DNA of 23,791 nt from CAYJWS01 sp964373925 (GTDB taxonomy: Bacteria > Patescibacteriota > Patescibacteriia > Buchananbacterales > GWA2-38-13). The number at the start of each line of letters is the position of its first letter. Within the stretch, counting starts at the first letter, position 1. Made by a program: the position numbers and the translations under genes. Where the stretch lies: the NCBI GenBank assembly GCA_964373925.1, contig CAYJWS010000011.1, positions 1 to 23,791 of the forward strand. The letters run 5' to 3'. Under the pieces are notes generated by a model, which did no database searches, was not told the DNA's origin, and saw only the letters and a list, made by a program, of their open reading frames with translations. Positions 1 to 9,273 of the stretch are shown here, in pieces.

Positions 1-220
1 ACCTAAAATCTTTTCTGGTCGCTCTTCGGCTTCCTTCGGCAATATTTGACGGTATTGAGATTGATGCCCTTCTCATTTGCAAAACCAAACCATATCTTTC
101 TTCTGCTGGAAAATGTGCAGTTAATTCATAAATAATAATAACAAGCTCAATGGATTTTTTCCAAACAATGAGATCTTTATAACTGCCCAATGCAACAGCC
201 TTATTTATTTGTCTTTCCAT
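1..220 (-). CDS. Four-helix-bundle protein (23S rRNA IVS type), N-terminal part
   Basis: Reading leftward from the ATG at 218-220, the frame stays open to the window edge (73 codons), so only the N-terminal part is present. The protein starts MERQINKAVALGSYKDLIVW and continues with Y-G-L-V-L-Q-M-R-R-A-S-I-S-I-P-S-N-I-A-E-G-S-R-R. The pattern YKDLxVW, then QMRRAxxSIPxNIAEG, is the signature of the S23/four-helix-bundle family first found inside intervening sequences of bacterial 23S rRNA. No rRNA is visible here. The molecular role of the family is unsettled; related proteins act as accessory proteins in some diversity-generating retroelements. Immediately upstream of the start lies a degenerate heptamer repeat (222-256). 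There is no clear SD. A second, more divergent family member is at 8816-9193. Confidence 0.85.
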   Translation of the reverse strand, partial: MERQINKAVALGSYKDLIVWKKSIELVIIIYELTAHFPAEERYGLVLQMRRASISIPSNIAEGSRRATRKDFR

Positions 221-496
221 TGTTCAAAAACTATAAACTACAAACTATTCACTACAAACTTAAATTAATTATAACACAAAACACCCGATACGCACAAAGT
301 GAATAACTAAATATGAAATATATAAGAATGATTTTTACTATTTTTTGTCAAATTTTTGTCAAGTGTTACTCAAAAATTTTGTCATTCTGAACTTGGTTCA
401 GAATCTACGCTGATAATCTTCGCTTCGTTGCGAGATCCCGAAACGAGTTCGGGATGACACAATCACTTTTTCTACAGTCTCAAGGCATATAGGACT
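221..496. other. Spacer with heptamer repeats, GTCATTC hairpin module and MITE end
   Basis: No credible gene. Positions 222-256 are a degenerate 7-bp repeat of ACTAYAA type next to the four-helix-bundle start. Positions 257-380 are plain AT-rich sequence. Positions 381-458 form an imperfect inverted module starting GTCATTCT and ending GGGATGAC, with inner palindromes. Positions 467-481 (TTTTTCTACAGTCTC) match exactly the right terminal repeat of the MITE-like element at 14368-14515, so this is probably the right half of a decayed copy. Confidence 0.6.
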
Positions 497-659
497 TTGA
501 ATTACGAAATGCCCTTACTGTTGTCATTGCGATCCCCGAAAGCTTTCGGGGAGAAGCAATCTAAAACGTCGAGATTGCCACGTCATCCCGCGACTGCGGG
601 ACTCCCCGCAATGACAAAAAGATGCGCTAATGAGATAAAAAACGTATTTCGTAATTCAA
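497..659. mobile_element. MITE-like element with terminal inverted repeats and target duplication
   Basis: The ends are perfect 14-bp inverted repeats: TTGAATTACGAAAT at 497-510 and its reverse complement at 646-659. A direct repeat TATAGGACT flanks the unit at 488-496 and 662-670, separated from the right inverted repeat by two bases (GG), as expected of a target-site duplication. The interior holds hairpin sequence (CCCCGAAAGCTTTCGGGG around 534-551) and no gene; the short open frame across it is not coding. The first 24 bases recur exactly at 16763-16786, where a longer copy lies. Probably non-autonomous and mobilised in trans by an unknown transposase. Confidence 0.65.
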
Positions 660-722
660 GGTATAGGACTTATAAGACGTATAATCTTGCCGCGTCTTGT
701 TTATATGAATTCAAGCCTTGCG

Positions 723-1363
723 CTACTGCGTCCATTTTGGCAAGCCTCTCATAAAATCTTCCATTCCCAGTGGCGGGTTTGCCTGAAGCCTGCCGTCGTA
801 AATAATAAGCTCTGACGCGCCATTCACTCCTGTGTATCTTCGTTGAAAATCAAATTGTCGAGCCATTATAAGTCCATTAACCTTCAACTGTTTATACGCC
901 CCTGTATCGTTGCCGGAATTAAATATTCCACATCCTGCTCCCGGACAACTTGTTGAACCCACACTGCCAAGGGCAAAAAATGCGCCGGAAATAGTATTCA
1001 CGGAAGGACTTACCGTTATATCCCCTAAAACAAGCCATGCTACAGATGGAATATAGGCAACCTTTGTTACTGCTGTAGTTGAATATAAAATATTAGAATT
1101 TATCGTCAGATTCCCATCTACGATAATAAGTCCCGAGGCGTTTGGCGTGCCTACGTTGCCAATATTAAATGTTAGCGGGCTTACGATAGTGAGACCTCCT
1201 TTATAGTAATAAATTTTTCCTCCAAGAATGCTGTCAATTTGTCCTGAAGCAGTAATTTTTTCAAAACGGCCATCGCCATAGCGGCTCTTGAGTTCTTTGG
1301 TTATATCTGCTTCGTATGTTGCCGTAGCTTGATTTAAAAAATCCAAACTAGCAAAACTCACGG
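723..1363 (-). CDS. Giant secreted beta-helix protein, C-terminal part after the gap
   Basis: Open minus-strand frame from the N gap to a TAG at 723-725, about 213 residues, with no start of its own. It is most likely the C-terminus of the gene at 1464-7323: same strand, abutting the gap, same style of secreted beta-rich sequence. Reading frame and missing length across the gap cannot be determined. It contains stacked short strands (GLTIVSPLTFNIGN, then SGLIIVDGNLTINSN, then WLVLGDITVSPSVNTISG), a Cys pair (SCPGAGC), and ends in ELIIYDGRLQANPP followed by LPKWTQ. I have an impression of similar Y-D-x-R/PP tails in other large CPR surface proteins, but cannot name a domain. It could anchor or cap the helix. 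Confidence 0.7.
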
Positions 1364-1463
1364 NNNNNNNNNNNNNNNNNNNNNNNNNNNNNNNNNNNNN
1401 NNNNNNNNNNNNNNNNNNNNNNNNNNNNNNNNNNNNNNNNNNNNNNNNNNNNNNNNNNNNNNN
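1364..1463. other. Assembly gap of 100 N
   Basis: Exactly 100 N, the conventional scaffold gap of unknown size. It interrupts the giant minus-strand gene, so the length and frame of that protein are uncertain here. Repeats within the protein may have broken the assembly. Confidence 0.99.
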
Positions 1464-4400
1464 CCGATGAAGCATTATACCCGATATCATCCCATAAAAA
1501 TGGTCCGTCACTGGGATTGCTATTGGTATCAACGCGCGCGTTCGCGTCCGCGGCCGTTGCGGCATACCAAATCTCATAGTGCGCCTTATTGACGCCATTT
1601 GTCCAGCTTGATTCATCGGTGGGATTAACGAGCGCAGCCCATGTTACCGTAAAGCCTCCAGTAATTTTTACTCCGACCGTTGGCGCATTTATTTTTGGAG
1701 ATCCTGACGCAGGACACGCGGAAGGCACGCCCGCGCAGGGTTTTTTAAAATCATAGTTAAATAAAAGATTGTCCCTAAAGTATGGCTGGCCAGTCAGGCC
1801 GGTCTTGCCTATTTTGCTAAATTTATTCCGCGTTTCAAGCTGGGCGTATCGCGTGCTTTGATCGGCAAGATTTCCAAATACGCTATTTCTTGACGCGTCC
1901 CAATGCGCTGTAATTTTTGTATGGAGAGCAGTGCCTGTATCCCAAGTAGTTGGATACGGACTCACCGGAATAGCTGATAAATCTGAATTTTGTATCGGGT
2001 TTTGCCCCACTGTTTCAAAGGCATCGCCTAAAGCGTACTGGTCACTATTATATACGCCGGGATTCACTACTGGCAAAGGGCCATTATTTTGAACTGGCGC
2101 GGGAGTTGTGAGATCTATTATGCCGTCATAAAAATCTGAATAAGGGCCTGGAAATATGCCGTCAGGCGAGTTGCAGACAGTAGGTCCGCTTCCGGCGCCG
2201 CAGGTATGCATCTGCGCCTCAAGGTCAAGCCCTCGGTAATCAGAAAACTTGAGTTCTGTTTTAAAATTATATTTATAGTTTATGCGAGTGCCTTGAGTGT
2301 ACTTTGAAGTTCCCAATGGAAGATTTCTATAGCCGGCTGTATTGCCTTGTGTTATGGTATCTATTTTTACTACAGGATCATTGCAAAAAAGCCAACTATT
2401 GGGCACTCCGCCTCCGCCAGCTCCAGCGGGCGGCTTGAGATTTGGCTCGTAGTAATTCGGATTTCCATTAACAATTTTTGAAAAATCATTGCTTGGTGTT
2501 TGACACCAATCATTGCTATCCGGCTTTACAACGCAGTCCGGATCAAATCCCGCCGGGCAGTCGTAGTCGCAGACATTATCGCGAACGCCATTACAACATT
2601 CAGCTCCTGATAACAGGCCAATTCCGCCTGATGTATTTGAACAGAGTGTATCAACTGGAAATGTAGGATTTCCACCATTTTGAAGAGCACAATTCAAATC
2701 TCCAGAAACCGTACAATTTGGATCGCATACTCCATCGCTTTCAGAATCATTTTTACAACATCCGTCATCTCCATTTGTGCATGTAGGACCAGCGCCAATA
2801 TTACTTTGTAGCGCTATAATGCATTCATTATCCCAAAACAATGGATTTCTTACATAACAGCAATCAAACGGACCTGCATCAATACCCTGGTTTACAGAAC
2901 ACCCAGTTCCCTGGGGAATAAAGGCGTTGAGGAGATCTTTACATTGCACATCTTGCGCATCCGTGCAATTCGGATCGCAAAATGCATCTGAATCATCCGC
3001 ATAACACATATAATCATTTTTTCTCTCTGTATATGTTGCCGCGGAATAGAGTGTGTTCGCAAGCTCCGCGCGAAGCTCATACGCGCCCGAGGCAGAAGAC
3101 GCAGCGCCAGTGCCAAACGTATTATCTTTAATTATATTTTTTCCTAAAGACGAGCCGTCAATGGAGCCCGACTGACCCCCGAAAAACACATCCCATTTTC
3201 TTTTTGCAACATCTGCGGGACTTACCTTGTACTTAAAGTCGCTATTCCTTATGGTATTTCCATCAGAATGATACAAATACAGCCCTCCATTTTCCTTTAA
3301 TGTAAGTTTGTTAATACCTGTACCGGCAGTATCATCCCCGGTAATATTGATATTGTCAAAAATGGCGTTATCAACGTAAAATCCTTTTATTCCGCTTCGC
3401 TGTGAAGATTCTATGGTAATATTGCTTATGGTAACAGGATCTAATTTTTCTGTATCAAACTGCTCTATTTTTTTGGATATTTTATAGAGTACCATACAGT
3501 CCGCCCGGCAATTCCTAAAAGTAAGGTTTTTAATCTCCGCCGCCCCTGATTTCTGCGGATAAAAACCTATCTCAAGCGGATCTGCCCCATCTAATGCCGG
3601 CAGGCTATCAATAGGAATGATTTTACTGTTTACTATTTGTATATGATACGAAGGATTTGCCGCTCCAAGGCTCTCAAATGGAGTTTGGCTCGTATCAGAC
3701 CATTGATAATATATCGGCTTTAAGCCGCCGGAAGGTCCGGCGAGATTATTACTATCAATTGTGTGAAAATATGACGCACCTACACTATTTATCGGATAGG
3801 GATAAAAATTATCAAGATTTGCATTACTGAACACCCTGTACGGTCCAACATAAAGATATCTTCCGCTCACGTTTGAACCGTCAGCCTTATTGATAATACT
3901 ATTACTTTTCAAGCTCCATTCTTTTGAGATATTATTTTTATAGCTCATAATAGCGACTCCAACGCTATAATTCGTGCCTTCTGAAATGGTATTATTCCAC
4001 ACACGAGTGTTTTCGGATGAGAGGCCGGAAATTCCAAATTTGACGTAGTCTTTAATTACATTTGAATCTACATGCGTATAATAGTCGTCGTAGAGATCCA
4101 CGCCGATATTGTGGCTAGATACGCCCAACTTCTCTATAGTATTTTTATACGGCAAACCCAAGAGCGCAAAAGTCTTATCATTTCCTATTTCAGTATACAC
4201 GTCAAGGGATTTAGTAATACTGTTGCCTTTCTCAACGCGTATGCCAAAATCGCCATTTGCTTTAAGAATATTGCCAAACGCGCGCGTTCCCCGAATATTA
4301 TATAAATATATCCCGCCCTTTGGATTTAATTGAATAGCCCCCTCGCCGATAATATCGTTATATTGCATTTTCACGCTGTTTGGGTCTGAAAAAACATCTG

Positions 4401-7323
4401 AATAAAAATATATTCCATTTCTTATATTATTTTGTATAGAGGCATTGCCGTAAAAATCATTTCGCTCAATAACTCTATCGTTATCACCCTTTTTTACTAA
4501 AGTTATGCCGTCAAGAAAATTTCCATTTATCACATTATTACCCGCGAGGGGAAGAACCCCTGAATTAAAATCAGTGGGTTTAAAGAAAGGAAAAAGACTT
4601 AGTTCCGTCTGCCCAGATACTTGGCTCGGGCTAGTTTCATAGGTAGTTGGTGTATTTGAATTCTGCAAATAAAAATATCCAAACGCGTTGACATATATGT
4701 TCCCGGGGTTGCACTGTCCGTGCCGTATGAGGACACCGCTGCCTTTCACGCTGTTTTCAAAAGTGTTGTTGAGAAAAATATTAAACGCGCTGCTTTTTGC
4801 GATACCGAGACTCTCTAAACACGGCTCATTAAGGCCTAAAAGCAACGACGAGTCAAGAAAAAAATTATCTCCGACATTATTCTTAATAGTGTTTCCATCT
4901 CCAGCCGGCCCCCCGATAAGATTATTATACGCGCTATTCATATAAAACCCCTGGGACAGCCCCTCAAAGGAGTCAGAAGGGCTTACGCAATCCGTCTCTA
5001 GGGTAGCAGTATCTATAAAAGTATCCCCATCATTGTCTTTTCCATCACTGCATTCGTTGGAATATCCGGGAGAATCCAGTTTTGTTCCATTCCCAGTAAT
5101 AGTATTTTTCTGGAACTTGTTTCCGACAATATTCGAAGCCAATAGCCCCCAAAGGCCATTAGTATTAAAAGTATTATTAATAAAAATATTACTTTCTTGA
5201 ACTGGATCGGCATCATACTTCCCTAAAATAAACGCTCCACCGTAAATATTGTTATCAAAATTATTACCCTTTGCCGGGTCCGTAGGATGCCCAATAAGGC
5301 TGTTTTTGAGAGTTCTAAAATATGCTCCGTATATTTCGTTATTTATAGCGTCGTTTTCTTCAAATTGAATCTTGTTTGAATTATATACGCGAAAACCATA
5401 ATAATTATTCTTGGAAATATTTTTCTGGATTATTGAGTAGGGATTAGAGGCCGCGCCAATATCCACAAATGTGAAAGGATCTCCATCGTCTATGGTGATA
5501 TTTTTTACCGTAATATCATTGCTTCCCGCATAGGTGAGATGTCTGATATTCGCAAAATACGGATCAGCGGGATCAACGGTAAGTCCACTTTTATTGTAAA
5601 AATACAGCACCTGGCCTTGTATCGCGGAATTTATTGCCCAGTTAAATGGATTAAGTATTGGCGCATTTGCGGCGGTTTTTGGCCTATAGGCACTATTGTA
5701 TATTTCATGTTTGTAATCTGTTGTTACTTGCGCCACATTTAATTCTGGATGATCAGATGTGATATTGAAATAATATCCTTTTTTTAACGATCCCGTGTAA
5801 TCTCTTACATAGTTCCAGCGTAGCAATATATCAGTGCTGTTCTCAATCTGAATCCCCGTAAAGAAAGTGTCAAATCTGCATCCCGCGACTGTTTGTCGAG
5901 TCTGGCCGCTAGCAAGAAGACCCGTGCTAAGAATAGGCACGCCAGAACTTCCGCTTGAAGCTGCCAGAAAAGAGCCGTTAGACGGGGCTTCCCACGCGCA
6001 ATCTAAAATAACGCCTGATCCGACAAGCTGCATTGCCGGAATGCTAAGCGGGGTTACATAGCTCAACCCAGAATTTTTTCTAAAACAAGTATTTTCGGAA
6101 TATATTTTTGATGGAGGAGCTGTTGGAGGATCTTCGCAATCCTTGCGATTTGCAGTAACACACGCATTATATCCCGAGGGTATGCCGGCGCATTCCGGAT
6201 CTAATGAGAGAGGCACACAATCACAATCGCAAAAACCGGCGCCGTCATTGGGCACACAGCCCGCACCTCCAAAACCGGAGGACTGTACATTTCCCGCGTT
6301 AGAAAATATATTCCTCTTTGTCGCATCTCCTGCCGGCGGGCTAAAATCTATGTCATTGGCGGCTCCATTGATTATTGACACCCCTTTTCCGGAAAAAACA
6401 TTATTATAAATATCTATATTTGTCGAGTTGCCAAAAGCATCTATATACAGATCTGCCTTATTACATTCCGTAAGCCCGGCACGTGTCGGGCAATCTAAAT
6501 AATTATCTTTAATCAGTACTCCGTCCGGCTCAAATAAATCTATTCCTGCATTGGTCTTGACACTTTCTTGAATAGCATATACCGTCACCCTATTTCCTGA
6601 AATTTCATTGTCTGAAAAAAACTTCTTGAAACTCATGCCCGTGTCAATTGCTTCCAAAATATCATTTGTACGAATTGTAGTGTTACTTAGTGTTGGATTG
6701 CCCGACTGGCCAAAAATACCAATTTTCAGCGACCTTACATTTGTTCCATCAAAATATCCTTTTATTTTATTATCTTTTATTGTCCAGCCATCAGCCCTAA
6801 GGTTAATTCCTGTTTTAAATCCTTCAATGTTACAATTCTGAATCGTAACATTTTGCTTGCAAGCAATGCCTCCACTGACACAATTTGCGCTTGCCTGTCC
6901 GGGCGCAATAAATTTATATCCTCCGTCAAAACCCACTGAAGACCCGATCCCACTTCCTGAAGTATCATTGCCAGACGCGTAAAGCTTGTACCCCGCGCAA
7001 TCAATGGTAATTGGCGCCGTAATATTGCTTGCGTAAATACGAAAACCATAATAATAACTTTCTCCTGCACCCGTATCATAATCATTGCAATTCATGTCCT
7101 TGGTAAAAGTAAAATTACCTGCAATGTAATCACCGCACTCGCAGGTAGGATTGGGCGGAAAAACGCCCGCGCCGCAGAGAGCAGGAGAAGAGTAAATAGC
7201 GCGAGCGGGCTTAAGGGGATACAAAAAACCCATAAGCAATACCAACACAATACCCATCCAAAAAATATGTTTTTGTTCAAATATGTTAAAAAATATATTG
7301 CATTTTTTTGTTTTTTGTTTCAT
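1464..7323 (-). CDS. Giant secreted right-handed beta-helix (NosD/pectate-lyase-like) surface protein, N-terminal part
   Basis: About 1953 residues before the gap. Residues 1-42 form a signal peptide: basic start, hydrophobic stretch (WMGIVLVLLMGFLYPL), cleavage-like PARA before IYSS. From about residue 50 to 1400 run degenerate beta-helix coils rich in N and G (for example IQNCNIEGFKTGINLR, NNYYGFRVYNSNKIQFEEND), typical of Beta_helix/NosD families. A thrombospondin-type-3-like calcium motif (CSDGKDNDGDTFID) is near residue 757. Three Cys/Asp modules (CDPNC, CDPNC, CDYDC) lie at about 1450-1590. A fibronectin-III-like stretch (FTVTWAALVNPTDES, then HYEIWYA) precedes the gap. No catalytic site is recognisable; adhesion, glycan binding or a cell-surface fibre is inferred. 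No SD is seen; TATAGT lies five bases before the ATG, so the mRNA could be leaderless. It is divergent from 7405. Confidence 0.85.
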
Positions 7324-7374
7324 GGTATACTATAGATATAATTTACAATTTTTAATTTTTCAGCCCAAGGCTGA

Positions 7375-7391
7375 CCCCGCCCGAGGCGGGG
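7375..7391. promoter_or_regulatory. GC-rich hairpin in the divergent spacer
   Basis: CCCCGCC and GGCGGGG form a perfect 7-bp stem with a CGA loop, 13 bases before the ATG at 7405 and about 50 bases upstream of the giant gene. It could occlude initiation of the 7405 gene or act as an operator; it could also be a remnant of the dispersed hairpin repeats. Confidence 0.4.
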
Positions 7392-7404
7392 CAATTCTCA
7401 ACAC

Positions 7405-7869
7405 ATGAGCAGGCATCAAAAAATTTTAATTATTGTTTCTATTGTAATTTCCGGCGCGTCTATTATTTTTTCGTCATTCAACTCCATAAAAAAAGATGAC
7501 TTTTCGTTTACTCAAGCAACGTATCAAGGAACTGTTAAAAAATGGGAAAATAACATATTGAAACTCAAAGAAAGCAGTGAAACGCACACAATATATGTGA
7601 TAGGCGAAACGCAATTTTTTATTGACATATATTCCGATGCGACAAAGGAAACTCTCCAAAAATCCATTCCAATAAGCATTCAAAACATCTCCGCACCAGA
7701 CCTTGTTGGAAAAAAAGCGTCAATTCTCGCTGTTCGCTCCAAAAAAGGAACTATTATTGCCTCTGAAGTGCGTATACAGGAGGTTGCCCGAGCCCTTGGC
7801 AAAAATGAAGATACAGATGTAAATATCCTCTTTCCTCCTCCGAGAATTCCTACCATTCCAAAGCCCTGA
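7405..7869 (+). CDS. Membrane-anchored or exported protein, DUF5666-like fold suspected
   Basis: 154 residues. One hydrophobic helix at about residues 6-24 (ILIIVSIVISGASIIFSSF) serves as signal anchor. The outside part is beta-rich: YQGTVKKWENNILKLKES, then HTIYVIGETQFFI, then LVGKKASILAVRSKKGTIIASEVRI. This G-x-V/I-x-x-W-x-x-N-x-L-x-L pattern followed by a 'write' strand resembles the small beta-barrel DUF5666 proteins; the match is by eye only. The tail is proline-rich (FPPPRIPTIPKP). No SD is evident. The N-terminus (MSR-x-QKI plus a hydrophobic helix) resembles that of the protein at 13086. Function unknown. Confidence 0.7.
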   Translation: MSRHQKILIIVSIVISGASIIFSSFNSIKKDDFSFTQATYQGTVKKWENNILKLKESSETHTIYVIGETQFFIDIYSDATKETLQKSIPISIQNISAPDLVGKKASILAVRSKKGTIIASEVRIQEVARALGKNEDTDVNILFPPPRIPTIPKP

Positions 7870-8122
7870 AAATTCTTTATTTTAGACTTACTATTAAAGT
7901 CATTCTCCCCCTCCTCCCTGTCATTCGACAGGGCAAGCATGAGGAGGGGCTTCCGCCCTAGGCGGATCCGCCTTGGGCCGGAAGGGGGGAGGTCATAGCA
8001 ACGTATAATGACAGTAAGCGCTTCTCAGACCCCCTCCATCTCCCCCTCATAAGGGGGAGGGTTGGGTTCAAAAATCCTAAATTTTTAAAGATTCATTCTT
8101 TGCTTTTTTACAACTGCCTTCT
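7870..8122. other. Spacer with 88-bp inverted-repeat copy and a G-rich hairpin
   Basis: No gene. It contains copy 1 of the 88-bp repeat (7907-7994) and, at 8028-8063, a second hairpin in which CCCCCTC pairs with GAGGGGG-type sequence. The first stem-loops probably also act as transcription end signals for the 7405 gene. Confidence 0.55.
7907..7994 (+). repeat. 88-bp inverted repeat, copy 1
   Basis: Nearly identical to the reverse complement of 12933-13020; the only differences I find are one inserted C and one missing G near the 3' end. Inside are the palindromes CCCTGTCATTCGACAGGG and GGCGGATCCGCC. The two copies lie in opposite orientation on either side of the lemA-htpX-clpC block. Confidence 0.85.
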
Positions 8123-8151
8123 TTGACAGTTCTATTTTTTTATTCTATTAT
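8123..8151 (+). promoter_or_regulatory. Sigma70-type promoter of lemA
   Basis: TTGACA at 8123-8128, exactly 17 bases, then TATTAT at 8146-8151. Transcription would start near 8158 and give a leader of about 70 bases before the lemA ATG at 8228. The leader has no SD-like purine run near the start codon. Confidence 0.6.
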
Positions 8152-8227
8152 TATAACATAAAATGATAATGGATAACAAACAACCATCTCTATAATAAAT
8201 ACTTAAAAAACTAACCCGCATATATTT

Positions 8228-8785
8228 ATGATCTCAACATTCCTCTGGATAATTATAGGCATCATTGTAGTCTTGGTCTTATGGCTCATCTCGGTCTACA
8301 ACGGCCTTATCCGCCTTAAAAACCGAACGCAGGAGGCATGGTCGGATATTGACGTCCAGCTCAAGCGCCGGCACGACCTCATTCCCAACCTCATTGAAAC
8401 GGTAAAAGGATACGCGAGCCACGAAAAACAACTTTTTGAAAATGTCACGCGCGCCCGAACGGCGGCAATGCAGTCGCAAGGAATAGCAGAAAAGTCAAAC
8501 GCGGAGAATATGCTTACACAGTCGCTCAAATCGCTTTTTGCCGTTGCGGAAAATTATCCCAATCTCAAGGCATCGGAGAATTTCGCGAAACTCCAAGACG
8601 AGCTCTCGGACACGGAGAATAAGATCCAAGCCGCTCGACGGTTCTACAACGGCAACGTGCGCGACTTCAACACTAAGCTTGAGGTATTCCCCAACAACCT
8701 GCTTGCGCAATCGCTCGGGTTTAAAAAATACGAATTTTTCCAAGCAGACGAAAGCGAAAAAAATCCAGTAAAAGTGCAGTTTTGA
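8228..8785 (+). CDS. lemA: LemA family membrane protein
   Basis: 185 residues, full family length. An N-terminal transmembrane helix (residues about 3-23, FLWIIIGIIVVLVLWLISVY) is followed by the family core: YNGLIRLKNRTQEAWSDIDV, then QLKRRHDLIPNLIETVKGYA, then ENFAKLQDELSDTENKIQAA with RRFYNGNVRDFNTKLEVFPN. LemA proteins are helical bundles with the N-terminus outside; their biochemical role is unknown, but they are repeatedly found beside M48 proteases of the HtpX type. Here htpX follows at 9274, separated only by a four-helix-bundle gene that appears inserted. A good promoter lies 76 bases before the ATG. The gene ends with TGA. Confidence 0.95.
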   Translation: MISTFLWIIIGIIVVLVLWLISVYNGLIRLKNRTQEAWSDIDVQLKRRHDLIPNLIETVKGYASHEKQLFENVTRARTAAMQSQGIAEKSNAENMLTQSLKSLFAVAENYPNLKASENFAKLQDELSDTENKIQAARRFYNGNVRDFNTKLEVFPNNLLAQSLGFKKYEFFQADESEKNPVKVQF

Positions 8786-8808
8786 TTCATTGTTTCATGG
8801 CTTCATTG
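8786..8808 (+). repeat. Left inverted repeat of the four-helix-bundle insert
   Basis: These 23 bases, starting one base after the lemA stop codon, match the reverse complement of 9240-9262 at 20 of 23 positions. Both ends are built from CATTG/TTTC words. Confidence 0.6.
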
Positions 8809-8815
8809 CCTATGT

Positions 8816-9193
8816 ATGGAACAAAAATATTTGCAACTTAATGATATTGATGCTTATAAAATATCTTTTCATTTATCAAATTATGTTTGGAATATCGTTA
8901 TTGAGTGGAATTATTTCGAAAAAGACACCGTGGGGAAACAATACGCCAGAGCTACGGATTCAATCTCGGCAAATATAGCTGAAGGGTTTGGCAGATATGG
9001 CAAAAAGGATAAAATAAATTTTTATCGATATAGCTATGGTTCCGTGAAAGAATCGCTTGATTGGAATGAAAAATCAAAAATTAGAAAACTGATAATAGAC
9101 GAGCAATATAATTTTATTCTAAATGAACTGCAAAAACTCCCAAAACTTATTAATCAATTAATACAATACACAAACCAAAAACTATCTCATTGA
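8816..9193 (+). CDS. Four-helix-bundle protein (23S rRNA IVS/Avd-like)
   Basis: 125 residues, the usual family length. Key features: DIDAYKISFHLSNYVW (helix 1), then GKQYARATDSISANIAEGFG (family signature R-A-x-x-S-I-x-A-N-I-A-E-G-F-G-R) and a long C-terminal helix. It lacks the common YKxLxVW start and belongs to a different subfamily from the partial gene at 1-220. It lies between lemA and htpX, 30 bases after lemA, and is bounded by imperfect 23-bp inverted repeats (8786-8808 and 9240-9262), plus a 13-bp hairpin just after it. This resembles the layout of IVS elements in rRNA genes, where the flanks pair into a helix. Function unknown; an RNA-binding or retroelement-accessory role is suggested only by family history. 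Confidence 0.85.
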   Translation: MEQKYLQLNDIDAYKISFHLSNYVWNIVIEWNYFEKDTVGKQYARATDSISANIAEGFGRYGKKDKINFYRYSYGSVKESLDWNEKSKIRKLIIDEQYNFILNELQKLPKLINQLIQYTNQKLSH

Positions 9194-9215
9194 TTTATTG
9201 ATTTATTGCTACATT

Positions 9216-9248
9216 GTTCCATTGTTAATAAATTTTTAACAATGGAAC
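9216..9248 (+). terminator. Hairpin after the four-helix-bundle gene
   Basis: GTTCCATTGTTAA (9216-9228) pairs perfectly with TTAACAATGGAAC (9236-9248) around a 7-base loop. No T tract follows, so it may be a processing site or part of the insert's end structure rather than a terminator. Confidence 0.4.
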
Positions 9249-9262
9249 CATAAAACAATGAA
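9240..9262 (-). repeat. Right inverted repeat of the four-helix-bundle insert
   Basis: Partner of 8786-8808 (20 of 23 positions). It ends 11 bases before the htpX start codon and overlaps the right arm of the 9216-9248 hairpin, so alternative pairings are possible. Confidence 0.6.
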
Positions 9263-9273
9263 ACCATATAGTT

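Noticed and set aside
381..658. CRISPR array
   Set aside because: Repeats are inverted hairpins with no regular direct repeat and spacer pattern, and no cas gene is present.
497..754. 85-residue plus-strand open frame
   Set aside because: It lies mostly over the MITE-like element and hairpin repeats, and overlaps the end of the giant gene; the translation has no protein-like features.
1348..1463. Frame of the giant protein continuing through the N run to a stop at 1348
   Set aside because: Reading through N is meaningless. The true frame after the gap is the one ending at 723, which has sensible secreted-protein sequence.
8816..9193. Diversity-generating retroelement accessory gene (avd)
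   Set aside because: The fold is related, but no reverse transcriptase, template repeat or variable repeat is seen nearby.
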